Assembly (NCBI RefSeq): GCF_001418255.1
Contig: NZ_LIPV01000005.1
Coordinates: 1 to 64,000, forward strand
DNA from: Thiomonas bhubaneswarensis
GTDB taxonomy: Bacteria > Pseudomonadota > Gammaproteobacteria > Burkholderiales > Burkholderiaceae_C
Length of the DNA: 64,000 nucleotides
Reading direction: 5' to 3'
This document shows, in pieces, positions 34,000 to 42,505 of the stretch. Each line of letters opens with the position of its first letter. The first letter of the stretch is position 1. The notes beneath the pieces are model-generated. The model did not search any database. It saw only the letters and a list, made by a program, of their open reading frames with translations, and was not told the DNA's origin. Both the position numbers and the translations under genes were made by a program.

Positions 34000-34339
34000 G
34001 AACACCAAGCCCGAGGCGGCCGCTGCCAAGCCCCCGCGCGACCTGCGCCAAGAACTGACCACCAAACTGGTGCAGTCGCTGGAGCAGGGGCAGATCCCCT
34101 GGAATAAACCCTGGGTCGGCCAGGGTCTGCCCCGGAATATGGAAACCGGCCGCGAATACCGCGGTGGTAACCGCCTCATGTTGCTGCTGGAACAGGCCGA
34201 CCGTGGCTACGTCGATCCGCGCTATGGCACGGTCAAGCAGATCAACGCGTTGGGTGGCCGCGTGAAAAAAGGCGAGCGAGGCATGCCCGTCGAACTCTGG
34301 AAGGAGCACGGTTTCCATCGACTTGCCCGCTGTGCGTGA
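33992..34339 (+). pseudogene. ArdC-like antirestriction/ssDNA-binding protein, truncated
   Basis: N-terminal ArdC (DUF1738) domain: DLRQELTTKLVQSLEQGQIP, WNKPWVGQGLPRN, then GNRLMLLLEQADRGYVDPRY and TVKQINALGGRVKKGERG. Full ArdC proteins are about 300 residues with a C-terminal metallopeptidase domain. Here the match ends near 34303 (VELWKE) and the frame closes after 10 unrelated residues. ArdC homologues protect incoming single-stranded DNA. Confidence 0.75.
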
Positions 34340-34985
34340 CCAAGTACCCCAGCACGAACTCGCACCCAGACCGCCGACGCTGCGCGAAGCCCTTGAGGAG
34401 GATGGCTGGAAATTCAAGGCATCGACGGGCTCCTATGAAAAAACATTCGTCCTGACCAAGGACAAGAGCAGGGGCGGCGAGTTCACATACGGGAAGTCTG
34501 AAGTCGAAAAAATCCTGATCGCCAAGACCGCTGCACAGGGGCTCGTCATCGAGAGTGGCTGGGATGATGTCCCTGTGCCGGGGACGGCTGGCGTCGCGCC
34601 CAGGGAGGCGGCCCGGTTGCTTGACGCCGCAGCGAAAGAGCGCCTTGCCACAGAGCATGCGCACCTTCGTGTTGTGGCGGTTCGTGGCGCGAATGAACCA
34701 GCCAGACCGCAATCCGGGGAGCAGGAACAGGCACGCCACAAGGCGCCCCACGAGATGACCTTTGCCGAGTTCCGCGCGGAAGCCAGCGCAGTCAAGCTCG
34801 GGCCGGGTCACGGGCGGCAATGGGAAGTGTTCGACGGAAAGCAGTCTCTGGGGTTTGCCGACGGGCCGACGGAGGAGGGCGCACTGCGTCAAGTGCACAA
34901 GCGCGAAGTCAACAACGCGCTGTATGGCAACCAGCTCGACGCGCCACCCGCTTCGTCTGGACAGGTCTGGGTCTGTTCCTCATGA
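34304..34985 (+). pseudogene. Fragment of a large polyvalent mobile-element protein
   Basis: Another frame opens at the ardC break: TLREALEEDGWKFKASTGSY, GGEFTYGKSEVEKILIAKTA, then HEMTFAEFRAEASAVKLGPG and RQWEVFDGKQSLGFADGP. It looks like the C-terminal part of a plasmid protein with LPD-type modules, with no proper start (a TTG at 34323 is the first candidate). It runs up to about 34930, where DNA of traG begins. Confidence 0.5.
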
Positions 34986-36829
34986 TCGTGGTGCTGTCCA
35001 CTTGGGCTGCGACCGAGTATGCCGCGTGGGGCTTCGGTTTCAGCGCGGCCTTGGGCGAGCCGATGGTCCCGCCGTGGTTGTATGCCCCATTCGACATTCT
35101 GATCTGGACCTTCAAATACAACCGCATCGAGTACGGCCAGGCCGTGCTGGATATTCTGGAACGCGCCCACCTCATCATGGGTGTTGGCGGCTTCCTCTCC
35201 CTGGTGTTGCCCGTCGGCATTGCTTACCGCCGATCGCGCAAGGCCGATGCCGAGCGCAACGACCTGCACGGCTCGGCGCATTGGGCAACAGACACCGAAG
35301 TCGCAGCCGCTGGCATCCTGCCCGACGACAAGAACAAGGGCGGGGTGCTGTTCGGCGCCTGGAACGATGGACAGCATGTGCGCTACCTGCGGCACAAAGG
35401 GCCGGAGCACATGATGGTGTTCGCACCCACCCGCTCCGGCAAGGGGGTGGGCATTGTCATACCGACCCTGCTGGCCTGGGACCAATCCGTCTTGGTGCAT
35501 GACATCAAGGGTGAGAACTGGGCCTTGACCAGCGGATTCCGCGAGAAGGTGCTGGGGCACCGGGCCATCAAGTTCGATCCGACCTCGCCGGATTCCGCGC
35601 GGTTCAATCCCCTGCAGGAAATCCGCATGGATGGCAACCTGGTGAAGGATGTGCAGAACATCGCCACCATGATCGTCGATCCCGACGGCAAGGGCCTGAA
35701 CGACCACTGGGCCAAGACCGGCTTCGATCTGATGACGGGGGTGGTGTTGTTCGTTCTCCTTTACTGGGACGGCAAAGGGCCTGAAGCCCGCCTGCGCTGC
35801 CTTCACACGGTTCAGGCCATTCTTTCCGACGGCGGCCCGATTCGCGAGATCGCCAAGGAGGCAGCCGCCCGCAATCAGTCTGAAGATGCTGAGCCGATGG
35901 AAGGTTCGCAGGCCGTGATGACCTACATTCGCGACGTGGCGCTGGAGAAGGGGGCACAGAGCACCGACCCCCATGCTCGCACCGGCTGGGCCGCAGTCGC
36001 GCAGGCCAGCCAGTCGTTTCTCAACAAGGCGCCCAACGAAGCCTCTGGCGTGCTCTCCACCGCCCTGTCTTTTCTCTCCCTCTACCGCGACCCCATCGTC
36101 GCCGAGAACACCCGCGTCTCCGATTTCACGCTGGAGAGCATCATGGGTGGCGCCGACGTGAACGGCAAGAAGGAGGCCCGCAAGACGGCGCTGTACCTGG
36201 TGGTGCCGCCAAGCGACAAAGACCGGCTCAAACCCCTGCTGCGCCTGGTGATCAACCAGGTGGTGCGGCGCCTGACCGAAGGCATGGACTTCGATGCGGG
36301 CGGGGCGAGCAAGAGTCGCTATCCCCATCGCCTCCTGCTTCTGCTCGATGAGTTTCCCAGCCTGGGCAAGCTCGACATCTTCCAGGAGGCCCTGGCCTTC
36401 ATCGCCGGTTACGGCCTCAAGGCGCTGCTCATCGTGCAGGACTTGAGCCAGCTCTTTGCCGCCTATGGCAAGGACGAATCCATCATCAGCAACTGCCACA
36501 TTCGCGTGGCCTACGCCCCGAACAAGATCGAGACGGCCGAGCTGCTGTCCAAGATGGCCGGGCAGGCCACCGTCAGCCATACCCAGCGGCAATACAGCGG
36601 CAACCGGCTTGCCGTGCTGTTGCAGAACGTCAACACCAACGAGCAGATCGTGCAACGCCCGCTGCTCACGCCCGACGAATGCATGCGCCTGCCCCCAGAC
36701 GACGAACTTGTGTTCGTTGCTGGTCATGCCCCGGTGTACTGCCAGAAGATCAAGTATTACCAGGACGCGGCGCTGGCTGAGCGCATCAAACTCGGGGCGG
36801 CGACATCGACGGGAAGAATGTCAAAATAA
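34820..36829 (+). CDS. traG: TraG/VirD4 coupling protein with replaced N-terminus
   Basis: Coupling ATPase that brings the relaxosome to the secretion channel. Native sequence starts at about 34934 (RRATRFVWTGLGLFLMIVVL), with two N-terminal membrane helices, Walker A APTRSGKGVG, Walker B LLLLLDEFPSLGK, and VQDLSQLFAAYGKDES. The roughly 38 codons before that, back to ATG 34820, come from the preceding fragment in another frame and are not TraG-like; an internal ATG at 34982 would fall inside the first helix. The first dozen or so native residues appear lost, yet both helices and all motor motifs remain. Confidence 0.85.
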   Translation: MGSVRRKAVSGVCRRADGGGRTASSAQARSQQRAVWQPARRATRFVWTGLGLFLMIVVLSTWAATEYAAWGFGFSAALGEPMVPPWLYAPFDILIWTFKYNRIEYGQAVLDILERAHLIMGVGGFLSLVLPVGIAYRRSRKADAERNDLHGSAHWATDTEVAAAGILPDDKNKGGVLFGAWNDGQHVRYLRHKGPEHMMVFAPTRSGKGVGIVIPTLLAWDQSVLVHDIKGENWALTSGFREKVLGHRAIKFDPTSPDSARFNPLQEIRMDGNLVKDVQNIATMIVDPDGKGLNDHWAKTGFDLMTGVVLFVLLYWDGKGPEARLRCLHTVQAILSDGGPIREIAKEAAARNQSEDAEPMEGSQAVMTYIRDVALEKGAQSTDPHARTGWAAVAQASQSFLNKAPNEASGVLSTALSFLSLYRDPIVAENTRVSDFTLESIMGGADVNGKKEARKTALYLVVPPSDKDRLKPLLRLVINQVVRRLTEGMDFDAGGASKSRYPHRLLLLLDEFPSLGKLDIFQEALAFIAGYGLKALLIVQDLSQLFAAYGKDESIISNCHIRVAYAPNKIETAELLSKMAGQATVSHTQRQYSGNRLAVLLQNVNTNEQIVQRPLLTPDECMRLPPDDELVFVAGHAPVYCQKIKYYQDAALAERIKLGAATSTGRMSK

Positions 36830-36857
36830 ATGGACAAATTACTTGGAAAGCACAAAA

Positions 36858-37151
36858 ATGTCCTATATGAAGGACATTCAAGTGCGTCAACTTCCATCGC
36901 TGAATGCGCAGGACCTCGGTCGCGCATTCCGTGCCGAGCGCAAGGCCCAGGGCAAAAGCCAGGCCGGAATCGCTGCGCAGATCGGCACCAAGCGCCAGAC
37001 CATCGTAGCCTTGGAAGCGGGCCGCAACGTGGGTCTTTATACCGTGTTTGCGGCTCTCGCCGCGTTGGGAAAGGGGTTACTGATCGCCGACCCGCGTGCC
37101 GAACTGGATCGACTCGATGAGTATTTCGGTGATGAAGACGAAAGAGCTTGA
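36858..37151 (+). CDS. hipB: HipB-type antitoxin
   Basis: 97 residues with an XRE helix-turn-helix (GRAFRAERKAQGKSQAGIAA, IGTKRQTIVALEAGRNVGLY). It precedes and overlaps (20 nt) a hipA gene, the standard antitoxin-first order. With hipA truncated, HipB may now act only as an orphan repressor of its promoter. Confidence 0.85.
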   Translation: MSYMKDIQVRQLPSLNAQDLGRAFRAERKAQGKSQAGIAAQIGTKRQTIVALEAGRNVGLYTVFAALAALGKGLLIADPRAELDRLDEYFGDEDERA

Positions 37152-37776
37152 AGTCTCCACTCCACAGGGAGATGCAGGCCATCTGCGCCGCGAATCGCAA
37201 TACGTCTTCAATTACAACCGCGGCGTCGACCTGTCGTGTGAGATTTCGCTGACCATGCCGCTGCGGGCGCAGAGCTATAGCGGCAACGTGTTGCCCCCTA
37301 TTTTCACGATGAACAGGCCGGAAGGCTGGCTGGCACAGGAGCTTGTGCGCCGCATGGCAAAGCAGGGCCCCGTTGACGACATGCGCCTGCTTGCCATCAC
37401 GGGCGATCACCAGATCGGGAGGTTGCGCTTCAGTGAGCCGAACACGCCTGGGCGCGGCAGGTCGGCTCAGATCGGGCTGCGCGAGATTCTGACGGCCGGA
37501 TCATCCGCCGAGGTCTTCGCCTTCCTGGTTGATCAGTACGTCGATTCAGGAATCTCCGGCGTTCAGCCAAAAGTCATGGTTCCTGACGCCGACAGGCCGC
37601 TGCCCCCAGCAAGCAGATCCACTGCCACTGCGGCTGATCTGATCGTCAAATCGGGCGGCGATCAATACCCTGGATTGGCCGCCAATGAATTCCATTTCCT
37701 CGTCTTCGAGAGATCGCATCGCACGCCAGCGCTCCACCAGGCCCCACATGCGGCCCATGATGTACGCTCGTTCTGA
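37132..37776 (+). pseudogene. hipA: HipA toxin kinase, truncated
   Basis: HipA N-domain is present (QYVFNYNRGVDLSCEISLTM, SYSGNVLPPIF, GISGVQPKVMVP) and the start of the kinase core (DLIVKSGGDQYPGLAANEF). The match stops at about 37688. The catalytic loop, activation loop and C-terminal half are missing; the remaining codons to 37776 are the antisense of the converging minus-strand gene. No kinase activity is expected. Confidence 0.8.
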
Positions 37777-37932
37777 ACCGACCAGTGGGTTGTAGCCGTC
37801 GATACCGGCTGCGCGTTCCAGGCACATCAGATACAGCGTCTGGCGCACGTCTTCGACGCTGAGCGTGCTCACGGATGCGAATTTGTGGGCTTCGCCGACC
37901 ATGCTGTCATACAGGCTTTGTGCGTCAGACAT
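37546..37932 (-). CDS. Small helical protein downstream of parB, C-terminus replaced
   Basis: 128 residues. The first 75 or so look native (YDSMVGEAHKFASVSTLSVE, TLYLMCLERAAGIDGYNPLV, MWGLVERWRAMRSLEDEEME). Beyond about 37690 the codons are the antisense of hipA, so the original C-terminus is gone. Overlaps the parB-like gene by 8 nt. No known family. Confidence 0.55.
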   Translation of the reverse strand: MSDAQSLYDSMVGEAHKFASVSTLSVEDVRQTLYLMCLERAAGIDGYNPLVGSERAYIMGRMWGLVERWRAMRSLEDEEMEFIGGQSRVLIAARFDDQISRSGSGSACWGQRPVGVRNHDFWLNAGDS

Positions 37933-38515
37933 GGCTGGCTGCGATCGGGTGGGTGGCAAACCAAGCGTCCAGCGCCTCGCGCAAGACATCTTCCTCGGAG
38001 CGGTGCTCTTGCTCGCTGATCTGCTTCAGGGCTCGGTACAGTGCAGCGCTCACACGCACCTTCAGCACGGGCTCGCTCGATTCCTCAGACACGTCCTTGG
38101 CTCCCTGTTCGTCAGGTGCCTCAGCGGGTGTGGGGTGCGTGGCCTGCGGCGGTGCATCGAGCAGCTTTTGCTGTCGCTTCTGCGACTGCTGTTGGCAGGC
38201 CTTGCGCGCCGCCTCGCAACGCGCAACGGTGATCACATCGCTGGATTCGACGATGCCGCGCTGTTGAGCAGCGTCGAGCGAGGAGAACTCTTCCCAGGCC
38301 GAGACTGACTGCAGGCGTCCAAGTGACGCCAGGTCGCGTGCAAGCGGGTTGCGGGCCAGGGAAAGCATGCCAGTCACCCAGGATTCCCGGCGGGCCAGCG
38401 CCTTGGCGATGCTGGGCGGAGACATCCCGGCCTCCACCAGACGCAGCACGGTCGCCGCTGCGTCTTCCAGACTGAATTCCTGCCGGTGCATGTTCTCTGT
38501 GGCGCGCAGCACCAC
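37925..38515 (-). CDS. ParB-like partition protein lacking its N-terminal domain
   Basis: 196 residues from a GTG at 38515. It begins in the middle of the usual ParB sequence (RATENMHRQEFSLEDAAATV corresponds to the ENIQRxxL region), keeps the helix-turn-helix part (MSPPSIAKALARRESWVTGM) and ends in a ribbon-helix-helix-like tail (LKVRVSAALYRALKQI). The N-terminal CTPase/ParB domain is missing, and a TGA lies about 15 codons upstream in the same frame. No parA neighbour. Likely a remnant or a DNA-binding stub. Confidence 0.6.
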   Translation of the reverse strand: MVLRATENMHRQEFSLEDAAATVLRLVEAGMSPPSIAKALARRESWVTGMLSLARNPLARDLASLGRLQSVSAWEEFSSLDAAQQRGIVESSDVITVARCEAARKACQQQSQKRQQKLLDAPPQATHPTPAEAPDEQGAKDVSEESSEPVLKVRVSAALYRALKQISEQEHRSEEDVLREALDAWFATHPIAASHV

Positions 38516-38598
38516 GGCGGCGGCACCGACCGGTGGATATCCAAGGCTTCAGATATTTACCCGTTGCTGTTGGCAACGACCTGCCATTGAGACTAGGT

Positions 38599-39054
38599 TT
38601 AGCCATGGTCGTTGGCATCCTTGATGTCTGATCGCCAAACAAAGGGGACACTGAGTACGTTCTCGAGCGCGGGAAGCAACTGCGCCTTCTGGGAGTCAGC
38701 CGACAGCGTTCCCGCAGTCAGCTCCTGCCTGATTTCGACCGCAAGTCGCATTCGCTCGTCAGGGGTCAAAAACGGGCCTTCGCCTACTCCCAGAGGGGCA
38801 AAGCGAATCAAGGGAGACTTCAGGTCTTCGAGGCGTGCAAGGAAGTACGCCGCCAGATCGGGCTCAATTTCGCCACGGTCAAGCTGACCACGCAGCCAAT
38901 CTGCGGCGGCGCGGCGTTCAGTCTCATTGAGGTAGGTGCCACCTGAAGCTGTCATGACGCCGGTCCTTTGGTCAGTGCAGTGGGTCTGAATCTGTGCGCG
39001 CCGCATGCGCAGAGCCATGACAAGACCCAGGGAGTTGGACATGCCTGGATTCAT
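38599..39054 (-). CDS. Hypothetical protein downstream of the methyltransferase
   Basis: 151 residues from ATG 39054, which overlaps the methyltransferase stop (ATGA). An alternative ATG at 38955 gives a 118-residue form whose start (LNETERRAAADWLRGQLDRG) begins the well-ordered part. Helical, with a middle PLIRFAPLGVGEGPFLTPDE. No family recognised; third gene of the ydaS-like/methyltransferase operon. Confidence 0.6.
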   Translation of the reverse strand: MNPGMSNSLGLVMALRMRRAQIQTHCTDQRTGVMTASGGTYLNETERRAAADWLRGQLDRGEIEPDLAAYFLARLEDLKSPLIRFAPLGVGEGPFLTPDERMRLAVEIRQELTAGTLSADSQKAQLLPALENVLSVPFVWRSDIKDANDHG

Positions 39055-40865
39055 GACAAATCTCCGAGGATGAACTGCGGCACGTCCAGGGACATTGCGA
39101 TATCGATGTTGCGCACCCAGAGCGGTGTCGCGGACAACTGGAAGGTCTCGCCCGCCCAGGCCAGCAGCAGCGTGCGGCCGATTTCTTCGCCGATGGCCTG
39201 CGCCGCATCCGGCGGCACGGCATTGCCGATGCGCTCCCGCCATGCGCTGTCGCTCAGTCCCTCCAGCTCAAGCCATTCCTCCGGATCCACCAGGCTCTGC
39301 AACGCGGCCAGTTCCAGCGTCGTGAATGGGCGATGCCACGTTCTGTCCTCCGCGACGATCCTGGCCGCCAGCTTGTCATTCGCTCCTGGCATTTCACAGG
39401 GCGCTCCTGCCTCTTCCGCGACATCAAAGCAGCACGCAGGCTCTCGCGGGTCGGCAACACTCCAGCGCCCGTTGTCGTGCCCTGCAGCCGCCGAGACGGC
39501 TCCACTTGGGGCGTCCCAGGCGGTGACGCCGTAGTGCCCGGCTGTCAGGTAATGATCGCCCTTGTCGCGGGCAAGCCCAGGACGCGGGTCAGCGACCGCA
39601 AAGGCGCCCTGCCCCGTGTTGCTGCCGCTGATGACCGTGCGCGCTGAACCATCCCATGTTGCCACCTCGTATTTGCTGTGCAGCTTTGCCGGGTCAGTCC
39701 CGCCCCGTGGATCGGCGACGCACTGGCTTGGGCCATGGCCGCCTGTGACAGCGCGGGAAACATCTCGCCGCCGGACCACACGGAATTCGTTGCCGTGCTT
39801 CGATGGCCCGAAGTGCCTGGGGTCGGCCACGGCAAATTTGCCTTGGCCAGGGGACTTCACGTTGATCATGGCCCCAGTGGGCTGTCCCCACGGGATCACC
39901 CCATATTGCATGTAGTCGTTGCGCTGTCCGTCGAATCGGGGATCAGCGATAGCGAAGGCCGCTGATATAGAAGTGGTCACCATGCCATCGTGCATCTTCG
40001 GCACGACCAGATAGTCGCGCAGCAGGCCGTTTTCGACGGTCAGCCGGTTCAACGAGCGCCAGTCCGAGCCCGCTTCGACGAAGGCCAGGCGCACCCAGGT
40101 CTTCCACGCCAGTTGTGGCATGCGGTGCATCGGCCCACCGATTCCATCGCCGGGCACCGGCAACCGGCCGATGATCTCGCCCACGCTGCGCAACGCCAGT
40201 TTCGGCGGCTCGTAGAGGAATGGGGGAACCTTCTCCCGGTGGCGAGCGACCAGCAGGTAGCGTTTGCGAGATTGCCCGAGCCCGCCCAGTTCGCCGCAAT
40301 CATGCGGCGCGCCGGCAACGGCATAGCCATACTGCTCCAGCAGTGATGTGATCTGGCTGAGCAGGTGCGCGCCGCGGTTCTGGATGCGCGGCACGTTCTC
40401 GAACAGGACGAATTCCGGCGGGTCGTCGCCAAAGGCTTCGAGCATCAGCCAGACACCGCGCACGGTCAAGCGGTTCAGTGCCTGGTACTTGGTGGTTTTG
40501 CTGCGCGTCTCCGAGAGCAGCCCGGAGAACCCTTTGCACGGCGCTGACAGGAACACGATGTGTGGTCGCTCATTCCCTGCGGCCTGCTGGATATCAGCAG
40601 GCGACGCCTCTTGCCACGCTGCAGGAGGTTCGGCGCCATGGAAATCGCGGTATTGCGATCGGTCGAACAGATCGAGCACCGTGCCCTGGACACCGGCCAG
40701 CCGCGAGAAATCCGCAATGCCAGCTGGATCGACATCGATACCGCCGATGCAGCGCATGCGGCCCTGGATGCCGGGGATTCGCGGCTGCGCCTTGTTGAAC
40801 CCTTTGGCGCCACCGCCCAGGCCGCAGAAGAGATGGAAATGACGGATTTCACGATGCTCGGTCAT
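39051..40865 (-). CDS. Orphan C5-cytosine DNA methyltransferase
   Basis: 604 residues. Motif I is FHLFCGLGGGAKGF, motif IV APCKGFSG with the catalytic Cys, motif VI FENVPRI, motif VIII GQSRKRYLLVAR, and motifs IX/X near the end (IGNAVPPDAAQAIGEEIG). Between VIII and IX there is an expanded target-recognition region with about five degenerate repeats, each ending in (A/V)ADPR. No restriction endonuclease is adjacent, so it is a solitary methylase, probably masking the element from host restriction. It overlaps the ydaS-like gene by 4 nt. Confidence 0.9.
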   Translation of the reverse strand: MTEHREIRHFHLFCGLGGGAKGFNKAQPRIPGIQGRMRCIGGIDVDPAGIADFSRLAGVQGTVLDLFDRSQYRDFHGAEPPAAWQEASPADIQQAAGNERPHIVFLSAPCKGFSGLLSETRSKTTKYQALNRLTVRGVWLMLEAFGDDPPEFVLFENVPRIQNRGAHLLSQITSLLEQYGYAVAGAPHDCGELGGLGQSRKRYLLVARHREKVPPFLYEPPKLALRSVGEIIGRLPVPGDGIGGPMHRMPQLAWKTWVRLAFVEAGSDWRSLNRLTVENGLLRDYLVVPKMHDGMVTTSISAAFAIADPRFDGQRNDYMQYGVIPWGQPTGAMINVKSPGQGKFAVADPRHFGPSKHGNEFRVVRRRDVSRAVTGGHGPSQCVADPRGGTDPAKLHSKYEVATWDGSARTVISGSNTGQGAFAVADPRPGLARDKGDHYLTAGHYGVTAWDAPSGAVSAAAGHDNGRWSVADPREPACCFDVAEEAGAPCEMPGANDKLAARIVAEDRTWHRPFTTLELAALQSLVDPEEWLELEGLSDSAWRERIGNAVPPDAAQAIGEEIGRTLLLAWAGETFQLSATPLWVRNIDIAMSLDVPQFILGDLS

Positions 40866-41128
40866 GGAGTTCGTCTTTGTTGTGTTGGGATCGCGGGCGC
40901 ACCGGCGGTATCGATGAGTTCGGGCCAGATCAAGTGCCAGTCGTCTGGGCGCAGGTCCCAGCGCATGACGGCGCCCCTTGTAGCCCTTTCTATTGATCGG
41001 GACAGAGCGGCATTCGCCTTACGCTTGCCGTGGGCGATCTGGTAAAGAAACGCGGGGGCGATCCCGAGGCTTCGCCCAAGCCCGGCAGCACTTGAACCCG
41101 GTCCACGAATGTATTCGAGAAGTTCCAT
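40862..41128 (-). CDS. YdaS/Cro-like helix-turn-helix regulator
   Basis: 88 residues, YdaS-type DNA-binding fold (GSSAAGLGRSLGIAPAFLYQ, IAHGKRKANAALSRSIERAT). It is the first gene of the methyltransferase operon and diverges from the CI-like repressor, as Cro does from CI in lambdoid phages. Promoter elements are visible at 41137-41165. Confidence 0.8.
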   Translation of the reverse strand: MELLEYIRGPGSSAAGLGRSLGIAPAFLYQIAHGKRKANAALSRSIERATRGAVMRWDLRPDDWHLIWPELIDTAGAPAIPTQQRRTP

Positions 41129-41136
41129 GGCTCCGC

Positions 41137-41165
41137 ATATTAGTAGCGTTCGCTATGCTTCACAA
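41137..41165 (-). promoter_or_regulatory. Sigma-70-type promoter of the methyltransferase operon
   Basis: On the minus strand TTGTGA (41165-41160), a 17-bp spacer, and TAATAT (41142-41137). Operator 1 (TAGCGTTCGCTA, 41144-41155) lies in the spacer, so a bound repressor would block RNA polymerase. Confidence 0.7.
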
Positions 41166-41203
41166 GGGCCGAACGCTATGCTATTGCGTGATAGCTTTCG
41201 CTG
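41144..41203. promoter_or_regulatory. Three operator-like repeats in the divergent control region
   Basis: Operator 1 is TAGCGTTCGCTA (41144-41155). Site 2 at 41167-41178 matches the inverse form at 9 of 12 bases, and site 3 at 41192-41203 (TAGCTTTCGCTG) at 10 of 12. Starts are 23 and 25 bp apart. The arrangement of one strong and two weaker sites between divergent regulators resembles a phage right operator. Confidence 0.7.
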
Positions 41204-41204
41204 C

Positions 41205-41705
41205 ATGCTTAAAGAAGATGTTCAGGAAAGCCGAAGACGCATACTGCAGCGCGTCATCGATGAGGAATTTGGCGGAAATGAAGCAGCCTTCGGGCGTCGG
41301 CTTGGCTACAAGGATGGAGCGTTTGTCCGTCAGATGCTTTCCGGGGGCAAGGCCATTACAGAAAAAACGGTCATAAAGATCGTGACCGCCATTCCCAAGC
41401 TGAATGGATGGTTCTCCAGCGCGCCCCCGATCATTCAAGCCCAGCCCCATGAACTGACTCTCTCGCAGATCCTCGATCAACTGGCGCTCGCAGTCCATCG
41501 GGTCGCCCCAGACAAGCGCGAGGCCGTGGCCGATCTATTGCACGCCCTCGCCCTCCACCCTGGCGAATTAGCTATACGCGAAGCGTTAGAAAAACTCATG
41601 CAGTCCTCGACCACCCACAACACACGGGCCGCCGTGTCGACCAACGACTTCGTAGGCACCCCCCCCACAGCAAACCAAGATATTCCCGGCTTCTTGAAAA
41701 AATGA
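41205..41705 (+). CDS. CI-like repressor opening the HipA-kinase operon
   Basis: 166 residues from ATG 41205, chosen because operator 3 ends at 41203 and the upstream ATG at 41178 lies in operator 2. The N-terminal helix-turn-helix part reads RVIDEEFGGNEAAFGRRLGY and AFVRQMLSGGKAITEKTVIK; the C-terminal half is helical (LSQILDQLALAVHRVAPDKR) with no obvious S24 peptidase, so it is not a LexA-type cleavable repressor. No ribosome site precedes this ATG, as with leaderless cI messages. It overlaps the kinase gene by 4 nt. Confidence 0.75.
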   Translation: MLKEDVQESRRRILQRVIDEEFGGNEAAFGRRLGYKDGAFVRQMLSGGKAITEKTVIKIVTAIPKLNGWFSSAPPIIQAQPHELTLSQILDQLALAVHRVAPDKREAVADLLHALALHPGELAIREALEKLMQSSTTHNTRAAVSTNDFVGTPPTANQDIPGFLKK

Positions 41706-42505
41706 CGATTCGCGTACCACCGCTGCTGGGGGTGGATGCCTATTTGGGCCCAGTGCCGGGCGCACCCTCACGACCACCTCACGGCGGTCTACGCGAGACC
41801 CACCTGGCGTTGATCCGCTTCCAGGGCCAAGTTCGGCGGGCTTACGTCAAGCATTTTTCGGTGACCGAGCCATTTGGACTCTTCAATGAGGCGCTTGCGT
41901 GCACCCTCCTGAGTGGATTGGGTGTACCTTGCTCAGAAGGCGCTGTGCTTCCTGCCCCAGTGCTTGGGTCGGACGAGGCCACTCTGGCCTTTGCGAGCCT
42001 GGAGGCCGCCCGTGGATTCGAGGGAACTGCCAAGCAAATTTATCAGCCGCTCGGCCCAGAGCAACTGGATGAAGTCACTCGGCGCCTACATGCCTGCGCT
42101 GCATTCGCGTCGATCATCGCTGCCGATCAACTCTTGGGCAACAGCGACCGTAACATCGGCAATTTGGCATTCACCGGACCACGATCCATCGAAATCTTCG
42201 ACCATGAAGCCATTCTGGGTGGCGCGGCATTCCCCACAGAGCGCCTGTACGAACCACAAGTATGGGCACGCAGCAAGCTTATCGAAGACCTTGCCCCAAT
42301 TCAGGCATTGTCGCCTAGGTTAAAAACGGGCATCATCGCTGCAGCTGAAGTTCTAGTGGATCTCTTTTATGAGATTCAACCCGAGTTCAGCAAGGCAATT
42401 CAAGTGGGAGCAACTGGACGCGCTACTGCGAGTGCGGAAGCGATTCGGCGACGCTCACACGAAGTCGTTGGCTGGTTTCGCAGTCGTCTTGGCCTACTGA
42501 TATGA
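41702..42505 (+). CDS. HipA-like Ser/Thr kinase-fold protein
   Basis: 267 residues. HipA-family core without the usual N-terminal subdomain: nucleotide-anchoring Lys in RRAYVKHFSV, catalytic loop ADQLLGNSDRNIGNLAF and metal-binding Asp in IEIFDHEAIL. The catalytic Asp and Asn are present, so kinase activity is plausible. It is coupled to the repressor gene upstream and to the DUF3037 gene downstream (both 4-nt overlaps). In HipBA systems such kinases poison aminoacyl-tRNA synthetases; the target here is unknown. Confidence 0.78.
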   Translation: MTIRVPPLLGVDAYLGPVPGAPSRPPHGGLRETHLALIRFQGQVRRAYVKHFSVTEPFGLFNEALACTLLSGLGVPCSEGAVLPAPVLGSDEATLAFASLEAARGFEGTAKQIYQPLGPEQLDEVTRRLHACAAFASIIAADQLLGNSDRNIGNLAFTGPRSIEIFDHEAILGGAAFPTERLYEPQVWARSKLIEDLAPIQALSPRLKTGIIAAAEVLVDLFYEIQPEFSKAIQVGATGRATASAEAIRRRSHEVVGWFRSRLGLLI

